Below are positions 50,042 through 59,943 of a DNA stretch of 64,000 nt, in pieces (positions within the stretch are counted from its first letter, which is position 1; each line of letters opens with the position of its first letter). Made by a program: the position numbers and the translations under genes. Location of the stretch: positions 62,001 through 126,000 of the forward strand of contig CAWALL010000005.1 of NCBI GenBank assembly GCA_963782885.1, read 5' to 3'. Under the pieces are notes generated by a model. That model worked only from the letters and a program-made list of their open reading frames with translations. It was not told the origin of the DNA and did not search any database. Source of the DNA: DATAOG01 sp963782885 (GTDB lineage Bacteria > Pseudomonadota > Alphaproteobacteria > Geminicoccales > Geminicoccaceae).

Positions 50042-51323
50042 TCAAAGCCGGTCGCGCAGGCTGTAGTAGAGCATGCCCAGCACGAGCGTAGGGAAGCGCA
50101 GGAGCGTGCCGCCGGGGAAGCGGGGAACGGGCAGGCTCGCCATCACCTCGAAGCGCTCGACGGTGCCGGCGACCGCCTCGGCGATCAGCTGACCGGCGAG
50201 CGTCGCGAGCGCCAGCCCCTGGCCGGAATAGCCGTGGGCGACGAACACGTCCGATGCCAGGCGGGCGAAGTGCGGCAGCCGCGTGCGGGTGATCGCGAGC
50301 GTGCCGCCCCAGGCGTAGTCGATCGGTATTTCCGCGAGTTGCGGGAACACCCGGAGCATGTATCTGCGAACGAAGCCCTTGAGGTCGGCCGGAAAGCGGC
50401 GGGTGTAGGTCTCGCCGCCGCCGAACAGCAGTCGGTGGTCGGACGAGAGCCGGAAATAGTCGACGACAAACTTGGTGTCGGCGACCGCGACGTCGTCCCG
50501 GATCAGGGCGCGGGCGCCCGCCTCGCCGAGCGGTGCGGTCGCGAGCATGAAATTGTTGAGCGGCACGATCCGGCCGGCCAGCCGCGGCACCAGGCGGCCC
50601 AGATGGCCGTTCATCGCGAGCACCAGATGGCGCGCCCGGACCTCGCCCTCGGCGGTCGCGGCGACCGGCTGCGGCGCCTCGTCGATCCGGACCACAGGGC
50701 TCTGCTCGAAGATCCGCCCGCCCGCCCCGAGCGCCGCGCGCGCCAGGCCGAGCGCGTAGTTCAAAGGATGCAGATGGCCGCCGTCATGATCGAGCAGGCC
50801 GCCGAAATAGCGACTAGTGCCCAGCATCTCGGCCATTTCGGCGCGCGGCACGAAGCGCGCGTGCGGGTAGCCGTAACGGGCGTGCAGAAACTCCGCCTCC
50901 CGCTCGAGCTCTATGGCATGCGCGGGCTTGTGGGCGGCATCGAGGATGCCGGGCTTGAGGTCGCAGGCGATCGCGTGGCGGGCGATGAGCACCTTGACCA
51001 GCGTCTTGGCGTCCTCGGCGAGCCGCCAGAGTGCTCGCGCCCGTTCATCGCCGACCAGGCGCTCGAGCGACGGTTGGTCGAACTCGCTGGCCGGAGCTCA
51101 ATTGGCCGCCGTTCCGCCCGGATGCGCCGGCGCCGACCCGCGCCGCCTCGAGCAGCACCGCGTCGTAGCCGCGCTCGGCCAGATGCAGCAGCGCCGACAG
51201 GCCGGTGTAGCCGCCGCCGACGATCGCGACGTCCGCCCGGATGCCGCCCTCGAGCCGCGGCTGGGCCGGCATCGCGTTGGCGGTCGCGACGTAGTAGGAA
51301 GCGGGATGGCCCGATGGCGGCAA
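50042..51323 (-). pseudogene. FAD-dependent amine oxidase, PuuB-like, single frameshift
   Basis: From the ATG at 51323: SGHPASYYVATANAMPAQPR, IRADVAIVGGGYTGLSALLH (FAD motif) and RVGAGASGRNGGQL. Near 51085 one extra base shifts the frame; continuing in the next frame gives EFDQPSLERLVGDERARALW and then an uninterrupted protein to VLGMLYYSLRDRL. Repaired length is 426 residues, that of E. coli gamma-glutamylputrescine oxidase PuuB, and HGYSGQGLALATLAGQLIAE is the family's C-terminal flavin loop. Probably putrescine or related amine oxidation. Sequencing error and genuine decay are both possible. Confidence 0.8.
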
Positions 51324-51397
51324 GGTTTTCTGTCACGCTCGCGTCGGCGCGCTTCATGCCGCGGCGCGTGCCTGGTGTCGAGCGCCAATCGGCCGCG

Positions 51398-52093
51398 ATG
51401 ATCACCCCCGACGAGCTGCTGGCGCGGCTGCTCTACCGCGACGGTCTGATGCTGATCCTGGACAAGCCGGCCGGAATGCCGGTGCACCGGGGCCCGAAGG
51501 GCGGCGCCTCGCTCGAGGATCTGCTGGACGGGTTGCGCTTCGGCCTGCCGCGGCCGCCGGCGCTCGCCCATCGGCTCGACCGCGAGACCTCGGGCTGCCT
51601 GGTGCTCGGCCGCCACCGCCAGGCGCTCCGACGCCTCGGCCGCCTGTTCGCGGCCGGCCGGGTCGACAAGTCCTACTGGGCGATCACCGAGGGCGCCCCG
51701 CCCGCGGACACAGGGACGATCGAGCTGCCCCTCGGCCGCCGCTCCGACGATCCGCGCAGCTGGTGGATGACGGTCGACCCCTCGGGCCAGGCGGCAGTCA
51801 CCGACTACCGGCTGCTCGGCCGCGCGGACGAGCTCTGCTGGCTGGAGCTGCGGCCGCGGACCGGGCGCACCCATCAGCTCCGGGTCCATCTCGCGGCGCT
51901 CGGTTGCCCGGTCGTGGGCGATCGGATCTACGGCCGGCACGAGCGCGCGGACCCTGGGCCGCTCCATCTGCACGCCCGCAGCGTCGCGCTCCCGCTCTAC
52001 CCCAGGCGAGCGCCGGTCAGCGCCAGCGCCTCGCCGCCCGCGCACATGCTGCCGGCGCTCCAGCGGTGCGGTCTAGCGCTCGCAAGCGCCTGA
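51398..52093 (+). CDS. RNA pseudouridine synthase, RluA family
   Basis: 231 residues, a single catalytic domain without an S4 RNA-binding domain. ILDKPAGMPVHRGPKGG and AHRLDRETSGCLVLGR contain the catalytic Asp (HRLDRETSG, about residue 60). WLELRPRTGRTHQLRVHLAA and GDRIYG complete the fold. It isomerises uridine in rRNA or tRNA; which site is not clear. Convergent with the antiporter gene across a strong hairpin. Confidence 0.92.
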   Translation: MITPDELLARLLYRDGLMLILDKPAGMPVHRGPKGGASLEDLLDGLRFGLPRPPALAHRLDRETSGCLVLGRHRQALRRLGRLFAAGRVDKSYWAITEGAPPADTGTIELPLGRRSDDPRSWWMTVDPSGQAAVTDYRLLGRADELCWLELRPRTGRTHQLRVHLAALGCPVVGDRIYGRHERADPGPLHLHARSVALPLYPRRAPVSASASPPAHMLPALQRCGLALASA

Positions 52094-52107
52094 GCGACGA
52101 CCTTCCC

Positions 52108-52156
52108 TCGGGCACGCGCTTGCGGCAGTCTTCGCCGATGCGCAGCCCGTGCCCGA
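52108..52156. terminator. Hairpin between convergent genes
   Basis: TCGGGCACG (52108-52116) and CGTGCCCGA (52148-52156) form a perfect 9-bp stem, and the bases between can add further pairs (TTGCG with CGCA). It sits in the 65-base gap between the convergent pseudouridine synthase and antiporter genes, where a two-way terminator is expected. There is no T-run. Confidence 0.5.
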
Positions 52157-52158
52157 TC

Positions 52159-54669
52159 TCAACTGGCCCGCCGGCTCGCCCGGTTCATCTCGAGGCGGTC
52201 GGCCGCGACCTGGCTGATCTGCCGGTGGATCGAGGGATCGGTCGCGAGCAGCGCGCGGAAATCCACTTCGTCCAGGACCAGGAGCTGGCAGTAGCCGAGC
52301 GCGGTCACGTCCGCCAGGCGCTCGCGGCCGCCGAGCAGCGCCAGCTCGCCGAAGAAATCGCCGCGACCGAGCTGGATCGTCTGGCTGCCGACCCCGACCT
52401 CGACCGCGCCCGAGGAGATGAAGTACATCGCGGTGCCGCGCTCGCCGCGCCGGATCAGGCGCTCGCCCGGGACCGCGAACAGCGGCTTGAGCAGCGCGCT
52501 GATCTTGTCCAGCTGGGTCTGCTCGAGACCGGCGAACAGTGGAAAATCGGCGACCAGCTCGCGGGTCGCGAGACCGAGGTCGAGGCGCGGCCGGGGTGCC
52601 GCCGCGGCCTCGCGCGCCTCGACCTCGCGCCGCAGATCGTTGTACAGCTCCTGGCCGATCAGGCCCTCGGCGTACAGGGTCCGATACTCGGCCGCCTCCA
52701 TCCGGAGCGCGGTCTGGCGCAGGAAACGGCGCTCCAGGGCATCGGCGTAGGCCGGATACTGGAGGCGCAGCGCATCGAGCGCCTTGACGGTCGCGCTCAG
52801 CCGCTGGCCGACGATCTCGCCGAGCAGCTCACTGACCCGCTGGCCGAGCACGAGCGTCATCTTCTGGGCGACGAAGCGCGCCAGCTCCTCGAGCACCATC
52901 CGGCCGACCAGGAGCTGCTCGAAGCGATCGGCGAGGCGCGCAATCAGCGGCCGGTCGATCCGGGCGTGCCGGTGCAGCTGATGCGCGAGCCGGAAAGTCC
53001 AGTCGAACGCCAGCTGGCGCCTGGCGCCGCGGACGTAGCCGAGCCGGCCTTCGGCGCGCGCGCCATCGATGATCTGCTCGACGCCGGCCAGCAGGCGCTC
53101 GAGAATCCGGCGCGACACCGCGCGCTGCCGGAAGTGCTCGAGGATCAGCTCGCGCTCCTGGTTGGTGATCGCGAACAGGCCGAGCGTGATCCGGTCGCGG
53201 TCGGCGATCTCGGCATCGAAGGTATTGTGGTCGGTCGCCTCGGCGATCCGCTCCCGGTACGGCCCGAGCACGTCGCTGGTCGGCGCCTGACCGATCCGAT
53301 AGCCGGCGGCGGTGGCGCCGATCGCGTCGCCCACCTCGGTCAGCGACAGCGCCAGGACCTGCTGGCGCAGCGCCTGGTCGATCGGCGACAGCCGGTCGAG
53401 CTTCAGGATCCGGATCACCGGGCGCAGCGTGGTGCCGTTGACCAGCAGCGTGACCAGCACGAAGCCGGTCGCGACGATCGCGACGAAGCGCTGGATCCCG
53501 GGGTCGATCAGCCGGTTCTCGGTGACCCCGAGCGCCAGCGCCAGGGTGACGGCGCCGCGCATCGCGCCCCACATGATCACGAACTTGTAGCGATGGCCGA
53601 CCCGCTGGGCGAGGCGGGCGGCGCTCAGCAGCGGCAGGAGCCCGAACAGCACCAGCCCGCGGGCGCCGAGGGCGGCGACCGCGACGATCGCGATCAGCAG
53701 CACGTCATAGCCGTCGAGCCCGATCATCAGGCGCGGCACCAGCATCGAGGCCAGCACGAACACGAGCGACCCGGCCCAGAACGAGAGCTGCTGCCAGACG
53801 TCGCGCAGGAAAGCCTGGTTCTCGGGTGTCAGCCGCCGGCGCCCCTGGGCGTTGACCACGAGGCCCGCGACCACGACCCCGGTCACCCCGGAGACCTCGA
53901 ACTGGCGCTCGCAGAGCGTGTAGACCAGGTAGGGCAGGGCCAGCGTCAGGGTCATCTCGGCGAGCCGCGAATCGCGCAGCCACGGGACCACGGCCATGAG
54001 CGCGCGGCCGCCGACCAGCCCGACCAGAGCGCCGCCCAGGAACGACTTCACGAAGATCAGCGTCGCCGCGCCGAGCTCGGCCTTCTGTCCGGTCATCAGA
54101 ATATCGAGCAGGACCGTGAAGATCGCGATCGCGGTCGCGTCGTTGAGCAGGCTCTCGCCCTCGACCAGCCGGGTCAGGCGCGCAGGTGCCCCGAGGTCGC
54201 GGAAGATCGCGATCACCGCGGCCGGATCGGTGGTCGCGACGATCGCCGCGAGCAGCAGGCAGGCGACCAGCGGCACCGGGGCCAGCGGCCAGAGCGCCAG
54301 CCCGACCGCAGCCGTGGTCGCGAGCACCGCGATCACGGCCAGCACGAAGACCGGCGCCGCGTCCTCGATCAGGCGCCGGACGTCGATCGTCAAGGCGGCC
54401 TCGAACAGCAGGACCGGCAGGAATACGAACAAAAAGCCGCTCGAGGTGATCGGGAAGTCCAGGATCAGGGACGCAATCTCGTCGAAGGCGTTGGTCAGCG
54501 GCGTGTGCAGAAGAAAAGCCGCACCGATGCCGATGACCACGCCGACCGCCGCCAGCAGCACCGTGTGCGACAGATTGAGCCGGGCGGCGAACGGCTGCAG
54601 CAGCCCGATCAGGACCAGGAGGCCGGCGACGATGGACAAGACGTGGGGCAGGCTGACCAAGCGGACCAC
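52159..54669 (-). CDS. CPA1 Na+/H+ antiporter with cyclic-nucleotide-binding domain
   Basis: 836 residues. The N-terminal 420 residues contain 12-13 membrane helices of the NhaP/CPA1 type, including VATTDPAAVIAIFRDLGAPA and EGESLLNDATAIAIF (ion-binding ND region) and WGAMRGAVTLALALGV. A long helical cytoplasmic region follows, and the last 130 residues are a cNMP-binding fold: PLFAVPGERLIRRGERGTAM, YFISSGAVEVGV and GDFFGELALLGGRERLADV. The layout recalls plant SOS1-like exchangers. It would export Na+ or K+ in exchange for protons, possibly gated by a cyclic nucleotide. Confidence 0.93.
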   Translation of the reverse strand: MVRLVSLPHVLSIVAGLLVLIGLLQPFAARLNLSHTVLLAAVGVVIGIGAAFLLHTPLTNAFDEIASLILDFPITSSGFLFVFLPVLLFEAALTIDVRRLIEDAAPVFVLAVIAVLATTAAVGLALWPLAPVPLVACLLLAAIVATTDPAAVIAIFRDLGAPARLTRLVEGESLLNDATAIAIFTVLLDILMTGQKAELGAATLIFVKSFLGGALVGLVGGRALMAVVPWLRDSRLAEMTLTLALPYLVYTLCERQFEVSGVTGVVVAGLVVNAQGRRRLTPENQAFLRDVWQQLSFWAGSLVFVLASMLVPRLMIGLDGYDVLLIAIVAVAALGARGLVLFGLLPLLSAARLAQRVGHRYKFVIMWGAMRGAVTLALALGVTENRLIDPGIQRFVAIVATGFVLVTLLVNGTTLRPVIRILKLDRLSPIDQALRQQVLALSLTEVGDAIGATAAGYRIGQAPTSDVLGPYRERIAEATDHNTFDAEIADRDRITLGLFAITNQERELILEHFRQRAVSRRILERLLAGVEQIIDGARAEGRLGYVRGARRQLAFDWTFRLAHQLHRHARIDRPLIARLADRFEQLLVGRMVLEELARFVAQKMTLVLGQRVSELLGEIVGQRLSATVKALDALRLQYPAYADALERRFLRQTALRMEAAEYRTLYAEGLIGQELYNDLRREVEAREAAAAPRPRLDLGLATRELVADFPLFAGLEQTQLDKISALLKPLFAVPGERLIRRGERGTAMYFISSGAVEVGVGSQTIQLGRGDFFGELALLGGRERLADVTALGYCQLLVLDEVDFRALLATDPSIHRQISQVAADRLEMNRASRRAS

Positions 54670-54731
54670 CTCCGTCTGGGACGGCCCCCGCGCCGACCGG
54701 GTCGGCGGCGGCTCCGGCAGGGGCTTGTAGC

Positions 54732-55514
54732 ATGAGCGCGCCCGCGAGCGCAGCCCTGGTCGGCGGCGCGGCCCTGGTCACCGGGGCCGCGAAGCGGATC
54801 GGCCGGGCGCTGGCGCTCGATCTCGCGGCCCAGGGCTTCGACGTCGCGGTCCACTACCGAACCTCGGCGGCCGACGCCGCCGCGACCGTGAGCGCGATCG
54901 AAGCGCTTGGCCGGCGGGCGGTGGCGCTGGCCGCGGATCTCGAGGACGAGGGGGCGAGCGCCGCGCTGGTCGGGGCGGCCGCGGCCGCGCTCGGGCCGGT
55001 CACGCTGCTGGTCAACAATGCCGCAGCGTTCGACTACGACCGGCCGGAGACCGCCGATCAGCGCCGCTGGGCCAGGCACATGGCGATCAACCTTCGGGCG
55101 CCGCTGGTCCTCACCCAGGGTCTGCTCGCCCAGCTGCCGGCCGGTGCGGAGGCCAACGTCGTCAACCTGATCGACGAGCGCGTGCTCAACCTGACCCCGC
55201 ACTACACCTCCTACACGGTCTCCAAAGCCGGGCTCTGGGCGCTGACCCGGCACCTCGCCAGCGCGCTCGCGCCGCGGGTGCGGGTCAACGCGATCGCGCC
55301 GGGGCCGACCCTGCCGGACGCCGGCATGAGCGCCGAGAGGTTCGAGGCGCTCCGCCGGGCGACGCCGCTCGGCCGCGCCCCGGGCCTGGACGAAATCTGC
55401 CGGGTCCTCCGGCTGATCCTCGAGGCGCCGGCGATGACCGGCCAGATGATCGCCCTCGACGGCGGCCGGCATCTCGGCTGGCTGCTCCCCGACGAGGGCA
55501 GTGCGCGCTCCTAG
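54732..55514 (+). CDS. Short-chain dehydrogenase (pteridine-reductase-like)
   Basis: 260 residues, Rossmann fold: ALVTGAAKRIGRALALDLAA (NADP-binding), LLVNNAAAFDYDRP, and the catalytic Tyr/Lys in HYTSYTVSKAGLWALTRHLA. The Arg after the glycine loop (AAKRIGRA) and VHYRTS favour NADPH and resemble FolM/PTR1-type dihydropteridine reductases, but substrate cannot be fixed. Divergent from the antiporter gene; 35 bases before the glycosyltransferase gene, so likely co-transcribed. Ends in TAG. Confidence 0.88.
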   Translation: MSAPASAALVGGAALVTGAAKRIGRALALDLAAQGFDVAVHYRTSAADAAATVSAIEALGRRAVALAADLEDEGASAALVGAAAAALGPVTLLVNNAAAFDYDRPETADQRRWARHMAINLRAPLVLTQGLLAQLPAGAEANVVNLIDERVLNLTPHYTSYTVSKAGLWALTRHLASALAPRVRVNAIAPGPTLPDAGMSAERFEALRRATPLGRAPGLDEICRVLRLILEAPAMTGQMIALDGGRHLGWLLPDEGSARS

Positions 55515-55549
55515 ACGCGCCCGCTTCGCCCGGATCTGCCCAGCCCGCC

Positions 55550-56674
55550 ATGAAGGTCGCACTGTTCAGCCAGGACATGTCGTGCGGCGCCTTCGGCGCG
55601 ACGTTCTCGGGCCTCGCCCATGCGCTTGCGGCCAACGGCGTGAGCGCGATCGACCTCCTGACCGTGCGCGGCGACATGACGGCGGCCGAGCATCCGTTCC
55701 CGGCGGCCGCGCGCCCGGTCCGAATCGCGGGCGGCGGCTCGGCGGGCGCGATCTGGCCGCTCAGCCGCTATCTGCTGGCGACCCGTCCGGACGTCCTGAT
55801 CAGCGGCCCGATCATTCCCAATCTCGCGGCCGTGATCGCCGGCCGGATGGCGCTCGGCTGGCGCGGCCGGCTGGTCCTCAGCCATCATCATCCCGTGCGC
55901 CTCGCCCGTCACAGCCAGGGCTGGAAGAACAGCATCTTGCTGGTCCGGCTGCTGTATCGGTTCGCTGACGGCTCGTTCGCGGTCAGCCCCGCGGTCCGCG
56001 AGGAGGTGATCGAGCTGGCCGGCCTCGACCCGGCGCGGGTCGCGTGCATCCCGAACGTGCTGCCGCCGGTGCCGCCGCTCGCGGCCGCCTGCCCGCATCC
56101 CTGGCTCGCGCCGAATCGCCCGGGCGGGCCGGTGTTCGTCACGGTCAGCCGGCTCGAGCCGGTCAAGAACCTGCCGCTGCTGCTCGACGCGTTCGCCGAG
56201 GTCGCCCTGCCCCTCGACGCGCGCCTGCTGATCGCCGGCAGCGGCTCCGCGGAAGCCGCGCTTCGGGCGCGGATCGCGGCCCTGGGCCTTGGCGACCGGG
56301 TCGAGCTGCTCGGCTACGTCACCACGCCCAGGCCCTATCTCGCCGCCGCCGACGCCTTCGTGCTCGCGTCCGACGAGGAGGGCTTCGGGCAGGTGCTCTC
56401 GGAGGCGATGCGTGAGGGCCTGCCGGTGATCAGCACCGATGCGCAGGGCGGCGGTGCGCGTTTCGTGCTCGACGACGGCCGCGCCGGCATGCTGGTGCCG
56501 CGGCAGGATCGCGAGGCGCTCGCGCGCGCGCTCGCGGCCATGGCCGATGCCGACACGCGCCGCCGCTACGCCGCGCTCGCCTTGGCGCGCGCCCGGTGCT
56601 TCACGCCGGCGCCGGCCGGCGCGGCGCTGCTGAGTTTCATCGAGCGCCTGCCGGTGCGCGTCGGGTCGGGTTAG
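55550..56674 (+). CDS. Glycosyltransferase, family 4 (GT-B)
   Basis: 374 residues. Two Rossmann-like halves: N-terminal MKVALFSQDMSCGAFGATFS and LSHHHPVRLARHSQGWKN; C-terminal FVTVSRLEPVKNLPLLLDAF, ARLLIAGSGSAEAALRARIA and the donor-binding EEGFGQVLSEAMREGLPVIS. This is the EX7E-type motif of retaining GT4 enzymes that transfer sugars from nucleotide donors. Acceptor unknown; no polysaccharide operon is next to it. Confidence 0.9.
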   Translation: MKVALFSQDMSCGAFGATFSGLAHALAANGVSAIDLLTVRGDMTAAEHPFPAAARPVRIAGGGSAGAIWPLSRYLLATRPDVLISGPIIPNLAAVIAGRMALGWRGRLVLSHHHPVRLARHSQGWKNSILLVRLLYRFADGSFAVSPAVREEVIELAGLDPARVACIPNVLPPVPPLAAACPHPWLAPNRPGGPVFVTVSRLEPVKNLPLLLDAFAEVALPLDARLLIAGSGSAEAALRARIAALGLGDRVELLGYVTTPRPYLAAADAFVLASDEEGFGQVLSEAMREGLPVISTDAQGGGARFVLDDGRAGMLVPRQDREALARALAAMADADTRRRYAALALARARCFTPAPAGAALLSFIERLPVRVGSG

Positions 56675-56734
56675 GCCGTCGTTAATCATCGCCCTCTACA
56701 CCGGCGGTGGATCTGAGACGTCGAAAGCCAGCGC

Positions 56735-57817
56735 ATGCACATCGACCCGATTGAACAGGCGAAGAGGCTCGCCGACGCCGCGCTCGCGGCGATGGCGCGG
56801 CGTCAGATCGCGCCGTGCCCGAACCACTACCTGATCTGGTACAGCCACTGCTCGGGCTGCTACCCCGAACTGAGCAAGCGCCTGCGGCTGATCGAAAATC
56901 AGGGCGAGCCGTTCAGCGAGGCCCGACTGGCCGAACTGCACGAGCGGTTCTTCGGCACCGGTCGCCAGGTCCGCCTGCTCGACCAGACCTGCCAGCGGAT
57001 CGAGAGCACGATGACCCATCTGCTCGCGATGGTCGGCGGCATCTCGCAGGAGGCCGGGACCTACGGCGACCGCCTGGAGACCCTGCGCAGCCAGCTCGAC
57101 GACGCCAAGCCGGCGCCCGACCTGCGGACCCTGGTCGGTGAGATCGTCGAGGCGACCCGTGACATGGTGGCGCATGCCCGCCGGGTCGAGAACGACATGG
57201 CCGAATCCTCACAGCAGATCGAGGGGCTGCGCGCCGAGCTCGCGAGGGCCCAGCACGAGGCGAACACCGACAGCCTGACCGGGATCGCCAATCGCAAATA
57301 CTTCGACTACGAGCTCGGCATCGCGGCCGAGCAGGCGCGGGCGAGTGGCGAGCCGCTCAGTCTGCTGCTCGCCGACATCGATCACTTCAAGCTGTTCAAC
57401 GACAGCCACGGCCATCAGATCGGCGACCAGGTGCTGCGCCTGGTGGCGCAGGTGCTGACCCAGTCGATCAAGGGCCGCGATCTGGCCGCCCGCTACGGCG
57501 GCGAGGAGTTCGCGGTGATCCTGCCGCAGACCGAGATCGAGGGCGCCTGCCAGCTGGCCGAGCAGGTCCGCAGGACCGTAGCCGGCAATCGGATCCGCCT
57601 GAAATCGAATGGCCAGCAGCTCGGCAACATCACGCTGTCGATCGGCTGCGCCCAGTTCGATCCGCGCGAGGCGCTGAGCGAGCTGGTCTGGCGCGCCGAC
57701 GAGGCGCTCTATCAGGCCAAGCGCCAGGGCCGCAATCAGGTGTGCGCGGCGACCCGCGAGCCGGTCGCCAATTCGGCCGGCTGGCGGGCCTCGGCGGCGC
57801 CGCAGGCCAACGCATAG
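56735..57817 (+). CDS. Diguanylate cyclase (GGDEF) with an N-terminal helical region
   Basis: 360 residues. Residues 1-170 are helical and cytoplasmic, with a coiled-coil-like stretch (RVENDMAESSQQIEGLRAEL) just before the catalytic domain and no recognised sensor. The GGDEF domain (about 178-340) has TDSLTGIANRKYFDYELGIA, LLADIDHFKLFNDSHGHQIG and the active-site RYGGEEFAVILPQTE, so it should make c-di-GMP. Its 3' 82 bases overlap the end of the convergent GGDEF-EAL gene. Ends in TAG. Confidence 0.93.
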   Translation: MHIDPIEQAKRLADAALAAMARRQIAPCPNHYLIWYSHCSGCYPELSKRLRLIENQGEPFSEARLAELHERFFGTGRQVRLLDQTCQRIESTMTHLLAMVGGISQEAGTYGDRLETLRSQLDDAKPAPDLRTLVGEIVEATRDMVAHARRVENDMAESSQQIEGLRAELARAQHEANTDSLTGIANRKYFDYELGIAAEQARASGEPLSLLLADIDHFKLFNDSHGHQIGDQVLRLVAQVLTQSIKGRDLAARYGGEEFAVILPQTEIEGACQLAEQVRRTVAGNRIRLKSNGQQLGNITLSIGCAQFDPREALSELVWRADEALYQAKRQGRNQVCAATREPVANSAGWRASAAPQANA

Positions 57818-59706
57818 CCGGGGCCCGGAAGCCCCGCCGCGGTCGCTGCCGGCACCCGCTCGGACCCGCTCGGCGAAGGGCCTGCCCGGGTCGGCGTCGG
57901 ATCGCGGGGGCGGCGGGCGGATGCCTGGCGCAACCAGCTGGTGCACGCCTCGGCCGGCAGCGGCGGGCAGCTCATGAACGCCTGGACCGCATCGCAGCCG
58001 CACCGGCGCAGGCAGGCGAGCTGCTCCTGCCGGTCGACCCCCTCGGCCACCACCCGCAGGCCGAGCTGGCGGGCGAGCGCGATGAGCGCGCCGACCACCG
58101 CGGTCCGCTGGGCATCGTCCGGCACGTCCTGGTGCAGCTCGCGGGCCAGCTTGACCGTGTCGAGCACGCCCAGCTGCAGGCCGCGCAGCGAGGTCGGGCC
58201 GCGGCCGTAGCCGTCGAGCGCGACCCGCACGCCGAGCGCCTTCAGCGCGGCGAGCGCGCCGCCGCCGGCATCCGCGGCGTTGAGCAGGAGCTCCTCGCTG
58301 AGCTCGATCTCGAGCCCGCCAGGGGCCAGGCCGGCGGTGCGCAGGCAGATGCCGAGCCGCTCGGTCAGGCCGCTCCACGCCAGCTGCTGGCGCGACAGCA
58401 GCGGCAAGGCCAGGTGCACCCGCTCGAAGCCCTGGTCGCGCCAGCGCCGTCCCTGCCTGCAGGCGGCCTCGAACAGCCAGCTGGTGAGCGCCTCGAGCAG
58501 GCCGCTGTCCTCGGCCAGCGACAGGAAGCGCTCCGGGCCGATCAGGCCGAGCTGCGGATGGTTCCAGCGGATCAGACCCGAGATGCCGAGCGCGCCCGGG
58601 GTGAGCGTCACCTGCGGCTGGTAGTGCAGCTGGAACTCGCCCTGCTCGAGGCCGCGCCGGAGATCGGTCCCCAACAGGGCGCCGCGCTGGACCCGGCGCT
58701 CGAGCTGGTCGTTGCTGAAGCGGCAGAGATTGCCGCCCTCGGCCTTGGCCCGGTACATGGCGCGGTCGGCCTGATGCACCAGCTCCGGCCCGGTCTTGCC
58801 GTCGCGTGGATAGAGCGCGACGCCGAGACTCGCGGTGACCACGACCTCCTGGCCATCGACGCTGGCGGGCGGTGCGACCGCATCGAGCAGCTTGCGCGCG
58901 ACCAGGGCGGCATGCTCGGGCTTGGCCAGATTCTCGATCAGGATCGCGAACTCGTCGCCGCCCAGACGCGCCACGGTGTCGGTCTCGCGCAGCCGGCCGC
59001 CCAGGCGCTTGGCCATGATCGCGAGCAGGCGATCGCCGGCCAGGTGGCCCAGGCCATCGTTGATCGCCTTGAAGTCGTTCAGATCGAGGATCATGACCGC
59101 GACCAGGCGCTCGTGCCGCCGGCCCCAGGCCAGCGCGCGCTCCAGACGGTCCTGGAACAGCGAGCGGTTGGCGAGCCCGGTCAGCTCGTCGTACTGCGCC
59201 AGGTGGCTGAGCCGCTCCGCCTGGCGCTGCCGGGCCAGGGCATAGCGGATCGTCCGCTCGAGGCGGACCGGATCGAGCCGCTTCTTGTCGAGGAAGTCGG
59301 CGACCCCGAGCGCCATCGCCTGCAGGTCGAGCTCGAGCGTGCCGGCGCCCGACAGCATGATGATCGGAGCCGTGAAGCGAGCCTTCTGCGCCGCGCGCGC
59401 GAGCTCCAGGCCGTCGCCGTCGGGCAGGCTGTGGTCGAGCAGGCAGACGTCGAAGGTCGCCGTCCGCAGCCGCTTCAGAGCGGTCTCGAGATCCGCCGCC
59501 CGGTCGAGCGTGAACTCGAGATGCGGCGCGGCCTCGAGCCAGGCCTGCGTGACCCGGAAGTCGGCATCGTCCGCCTCGACCACCAGGACCCGGATCGGCC
59601 CCTGGCCCAGCAGCGGCCACGGCGCGTCCAGGGTCGCGAAGTCCTGCGCCGACGACTCAGACCTGGCCGCAGGCGTGGCTCCATTCACCGACAACCACTC
59701 GCTCAT
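57736..59706 (-). CDS. Receiver-GGDEF-EAL protein with a degenerate EAL domain
   Basis: 656 residues. The receiver domain (about 35-150) has phospho-acceptor Asp in FDVCLLDHSLPDGDGL. The GGDEF domain (about 170-330) keeps VARLGGDEFAILIE. The EAL domain (about 345-590) has lost key residues: ISGLIRWNHP in place of the EAL motif, no Asn in LALPLLSRQQL, and DGYGRGPTSL for the DDFGTGYSSL loop, though AEGVDRQEQL remains. It probably makes but does not degrade c-di-GMP. ATG at 59706 is preferred (CGGAG five bases ahead); a TTG at 59784 is the alternative. Confidence 0.9.
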   Translation of the reverse strand: MSEWLSVNGATPAARSESSAQDFATLDAPWPLLGQGPIRVLVVEADDADFRVTQAWLEAAPHLEFTLDRAADLETALKRLRTATFDVCLLDHSLPDGDGLELARAAQKARFTAPIIMLSGAGTLELDLQAMALGVADFLDKKRLDPVRLERTIRYALARQRQAERLSHLAQYDELTGLANRSLFQDRLERALAWGRRHERLVAVMILDLNDFKAINDGLGHLAGDRLLAIMAKRLGGRLRETDTVARLGGDEFAILIENLAKPEHAALVARKLLDAVAPPASVDGQEVVVTASLGVALYPRDGKTGPELVHQADRAMYRAKAEGGNLCRFSNDQLERRVQRGALLGTDLRRGLEQGEFQLHYQPQVTLTPGALGISGLIRWNHPQLGLIGPERFLSLAEDSGLLEALTSWLFEAACRQGRRWRDQGFERVHLALPLLSRQQLAWSGLTERLGICLRTAGLAPGGLEIELSEELLLNAADAGGGALAALKALGVRVALDGYGRGPTSLRGLQLGVLDTVKLARELHQDVPDDAQRTAVVGALIALARQLGLRVVAEGVDRQEQLACLRRCGCDAVQAFMSCPPLPAEACTSWLRQASARRPRDPTPTRAGPSPSGSERVPAATAAGLPGPGYALACGAAEARQPAELATGSRVAAHT

Positions 59707-59943
59707 CAGCTCCGACGGCTTTGCCGCACTGGTGACCGGACCGGCAGCCTGATTAACAAGAAAGCGCGCGCGATGCAAAACCAATGAGCGATGTCACGCA
59801 GATGTCTGACACATTACCGGCTAAAGCCGGGCCGCCGGCGATCGGCCGCGGCCCTGGTCGGCGGGCGTTTACGGTTCCTCAACCCCGACGATGTAGGCGC
59901 GTAGCTGCGGCTGCGGGACGTCTCGTGCCGCGGGAGAGTCGGG

